Part shown: in pieces, positions 62,063 to 64,000 of the stretch
Layout of the letters: every line of letters starts with the position of its first letter
Numbering within the stretch: position 1 is the stretch's first letter
DNA from: Pseudomonas sp. NFR16
Lineage (GTDB): Bacteria > Pseudomonadota > Gammaproteobacteria > Pseudomonadales > Pseudomonadaceae
Direction of reading: 5' to 3'
Length of the DNA stretch: 64,000 nt
Assembly: GCF_900108875.1 (NCBI RefSeq)
Contig: NZ_FNYJ01000005.1
Coordinates: 434,001 to 498,000 of the forward strand
Program-made: the position numbers and the translations under genes
Notes under the pieces: generated by a model
The model's input: the letters and a program-made list of their open reading frames with translations, nothing else
The model's database searches: none
What the model was told of the DNA's origin: nothing

Positions 62063-62698
62063 TCAAGCCGCAGGCGCTTTGTCTTCCAATTCCATCCAGT
62101 CAGCGAGCACGGTGTACGCCTCTTCCAGGCCCATGCGCTTGGGTGCCGAAAACAGCTGGATGGTGACCGTGTCGCCCCACCCCTTCCGAATCTCGGACTG
62201 CACTTTGAGCAGCGTGTTCTTCGCGGCGCCGAAGGTCAGCTTGTCCGCTTTGGTCAGCAGAATGTGCATCGGCATGCCGCTGGCGATGGCCCAGTCGAGC
62301 ATCAGCAGGTCGAAATCGGTCATCGGATGGCGAATGTCCATCATCAGAATCAGACCCTTCAAACTTTCGCGGCTGCCCAGATACGCCTCAAGGTGACGCT
62401 GCCAGTGCTGCTTGAGCGGGATGGGTACTTTCGCGTAGCCATAACCTGGCAGGTCCACCAGCCGACGATCATCGTCCAGGCTGAAGAAGTTCAGCAGCTG
62501 GGTACGGCCCGGCGTCTTGGAAGTGCGCGCCAGACTGGCATGGGTCAGCGTGTTCAGCGCACTTGATTTACCGGCGTTGGAGCGACCGGCGAAAGCCACT
62601 TCAAAGCCTTCGTCGTCGGGGCATTGATCGACTTTGGCAGCGCTGAGCATGAACTTGGCTTGTTGGCACAAACCGAGGATCGGGTTTTTCAGTTGCAT
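62063..62698 (-). CDS. engB: Ribosome biogenesis GTP-binding protein EngB (YsxC/YihA)
   Basis: Essential small GTPase for 50S ribosome assembly. The 211-residue product has G1 GRSNAGKSS, G3 DLPGYGYA and G4 TKADK. The frame opens 23 codons upstream, but MQLKNPILGLCQQAKF is the expected N-terminus. It is convergent with polA/ersA and divergent from the cytochrome c4 gene. Confidence 0.96.
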   Translation of the reverse strand: MQLKNPILGLCQQAKFMLSAAKVDQCPDDEGFEVAFAGRSNAGKSSALNTLTHASLARTSKTPGRTQLLNFFSLDDDRRLVDLPGYGYAKVPIPLKQHWQRHLEAYLGSRESLKGLILMMDIRHPMTDFDLLMLDWAIASGMPMHILLTKADKLTFGAAKNTLLKVQSEIRKGWGDTVTIQLFSAPKRMGLEEAYTVLADWMELEDKAPAA

Positions 62699-62872
62699 GG
62701 GATATCCGGTGGGAGCGTTGCGGCAGAGGCGCGGCAACGGGGTGTCGTTTCCGTTTGATGGACGCAAGTATATAATGCCGCAGATTTTGTGTGTGCTTTG
62801 TCCACTCGCAGGATGAAGTTCGTAGAAGTCAGACTAACCTTACACGAACAATAAAGCGCATTGGATCAACCG

Positions 62873-63490
62873 ATGAACAAACTACTGGTTAGCCTGCTTC
62901 TGACCTTTGGCATTGCTGGCGCGACGCTCGCCGCCGATGCGGTGGTAGGCGACCCGGTCGCAGGCCAGGCAAAAACGGCAGTCTGCGGGGCTTGTCATGG
63001 GCCCGATGGCAACAGCATGGCTCCCAATTTTCCCAAACTGGCTGGCCAAGGCCCGCGTTATCTGCTCAAGCAACTGCATGAAATCAAGGATGGCAAGCGT
63101 GTCGTCCTTGAGATGACCGGCTTGCTCAACAATTTCAATGATCAGGATCTGGCCGATATCGCTGCCTGGTTCGCCAGCCAGAAAGGCAGTGTCGGCGCCG
63201 CTGACCCGAATCTGGTGGCGCGCGGCGAGGCGTTGTTCCGGGGCGGCAAGCTGGATCTGGGCATGCCGGCATGCACCGGGTGCCATTCACCCAATGGCGC
63301 AGGTATAGCCGCCGCAGGTTTTCCGCACCTTGGCGGACAGCACGCAGATTACGTGAAGAAACAGCTGACGGCCTTTCGCGAAGGCGAACGTACCAATGAC
63401 GGCGATACCATGGTGATGCGCACGATTGCTTCCAAGTTAAGCAACAAGGATATCGAAGCGTTGTCGGCCTATATTCAAGGGCTGCACTGA
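62873..63490 (+). CDS. Diheme cytochrome c4
   Basis: A 205-residue periplasmic electron carrier. The signal peptide (about 1-20) is followed by two cytochrome c domains, each with CxxCH: Cys38-Cys41-His42 (CGACH) and CTGCH near residue 137. It probably donates electrons to terminal oxidases. The start is ATG 62873; a TTG four codons earlier is unlikely. It lies upstream of dsbA, as in P. aeruginosa. Confidence 0.95.
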   Translation: MNKLLVSLLLTFGIAGATLAADAVVGDPVAGQAKTAVCGACHGPDGNSMAPNFPKLAGQGPRYLLKQLHEIKDGKRVVLEMTGLLNNFNDQDLADIAAWFASQKGSVGAADPNLVARGEALFRGGKLDLGMPACTGCHSPNGAGIAAAGFPHLGGQHADYVKKQLTAFREGERTNDGDTMVMRTIASKLSNKDIEALSAYIQGLH

Positions 63491-63562
63491 TCGGGAGGAA
63501 CGCGCATTCAGGGCGCTTCGACCAGTGAAATGTTTGTTAGTGTTTCCCCGCATCGACGGGCT

Positions 63563-63592
63563 AAAAAGGGTAGCGAACGGCTGCCCTTTTTT
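63563..63592. terminator. Terminator between cytochrome c4 gene and dsbA
   Basis: A 12-bp stem (AAAAAGGGTAGC / GCTGCCCTTTTT, one G-U pair) with a 5-nt loop and T-runs on both strands. Confidence 0.88.
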
Positions 63593-63683
63593 GTGCCCGC
63601 AGGCGTTACACTTGCGAACTCGTATCACCTCGCTCGGTCGAACTGCGGCCATCGAGGTGACTTTTCATGCCTAGGAGTTAAGC

Positions 63684-64000
63684 ATGCGTAATCTGATTCT
63701 CAGCGCCGCTCTGGTTTTCACCAGCCTGTTCGGTCTGACCGCTCAGGCGGCGGAGCCGATCGAAGCCGGCAAACAATATGTCGAGCTGAGCAAAGCTGTC
63801 CCTGTTTCCGAACCCGGCAAGATCGAAGTCGTTGAAATGTTCTGGTACGGCTGCCCACACTGCTACGCGTTCGAACCGACCATCAATCCTTGGATTGAAA
63901 AACTCCCTGCCGACGTCCACTTCCTGCGCATTCCTGCAATGTTCGGCGGCCCTTGGGATGCTCACGGCCAGCTGTTCATCACGCTGGACACCATGGGCGT
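63684..64000 (+). CDS. dsbA: Thiol:disulfide interchange protein DsbA (partial)
   Basis: Periplasmic oxidase that introduces disulfides in exported proteins. The first 105 residues are seen: a signal peptide (about 1-22), then the thioredoxin fold with the active site Cys57-Pro-His-Cys60 (WYGCPHCYAFEP). The window edge cuts the rest. AGGAG precedes ATG 63684. Confidence 0.96.
   Translation, partial: MRNLILSAALVFTSLFGLTAQAAEPIEAGKQYVELSKAVPVSEPGKIEVVEMFWYGCPHCYAFEPTINPWIEKLPADVHFLRIPAMFGGPWDAHGQLFITLDTMG

Noticed and set aside
1..64000. tRNA, rRNA, CRISPR arrays, insertion sequences or prophage
   Set aside because: None seen: no transposase, integrase or phage genes, and the only repeats are REP-type elements.

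Overview
The window is chromosomal DNA from a Pseudomonas-type gammaproteobacterium. The evidence is high GC, and gene order and protein sequences that closely match the origin-proximal region of known pseudomonads: glyS-glyQ-tag-htrB-trkA-rsmB-fmt-def-LysM-dprA-tsaC-qor-hemF-aroE, then trpI/trpBA, dodecin/osmC/prlC, and a caa3-type cytochrome oxidase cluster. After the oxidase cluster the content jumps to metNIQ, znuA/zur-znuCB, thrB, polA, engB, cytochrome c4 and dsbA. In P. aeruginosa those genes lie on the other side of the origin. The species cannot be fixed from sequence alone.

Layout. 1-3.1 kb: glycyl-tRNA synthetase (glyS runs off the left edge) and tag. 3.1-4.2 kb: an AT-richer two-gene insert, a Tlde1/DUF2778 L,D-transpeptidase-like putative toxin overlapping a four-helix membrane protein (putative immunity). 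4.5-16.5 kb: core housekeeping genes. 16.5-20.1 kb: a choline-sulfate module (betC, choX, LysR). 20.1-25.1 kb: small genes and the tryptophan synthase operon with TrpI. 25-34 kb: stress and small-protein genes (DUF883, dodecin, two DUF1161 paralogues, OsmC, luciferase-like oxidoreductase, lipoproteins, HAD phosphatase, gamma-carbonic anhydrase, PrlC, YheV). 34-39.6 kb: an exported tyrosine phosphatase, a LexA-box radical SAM protein, and a beta-carbonic anhydrase-SulP pair. 39.9-47.7 kb: coxB-coxA-ctaG-coxC, SURF1, ctaA and sco. 47.7-53.5 kb: a REP-rich spacer, metQIN and katE. 53.5-64 kb: lipoprotein, zinc uptake and Zur, thrB, polA, the ErsA small RNA, engB, cytochrome c4 and the start of dsbA.

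Most notable points. (1) PolA keeps intact 5'-nuclease and polymerase motifs, but all four carboxylates of its 3'-5' proofreading site are replaced. (2) The heme O synthase gene ctaB, expected between ctaA and sco, is gone; only a short frameshifted 3' remnant remains, with its stop still overlapping the sco start. (3) There is an orphan Tlde1-like toxin/immunity pair. (4) The ErsA sRNA gene between polA and engB has a recognisable AlgU-type promoter. (5) Six exact DnaA boxes lie within the first 21 kb, and none was noticed in the rest. (6) REP/REPIN elements of at least three types occupy many spacers. Regulatory sites read from sequence include a perfect LexA box, a near-consensus ANR box upstream of hemF, RpoS-like -10 elements and several strong terminators.
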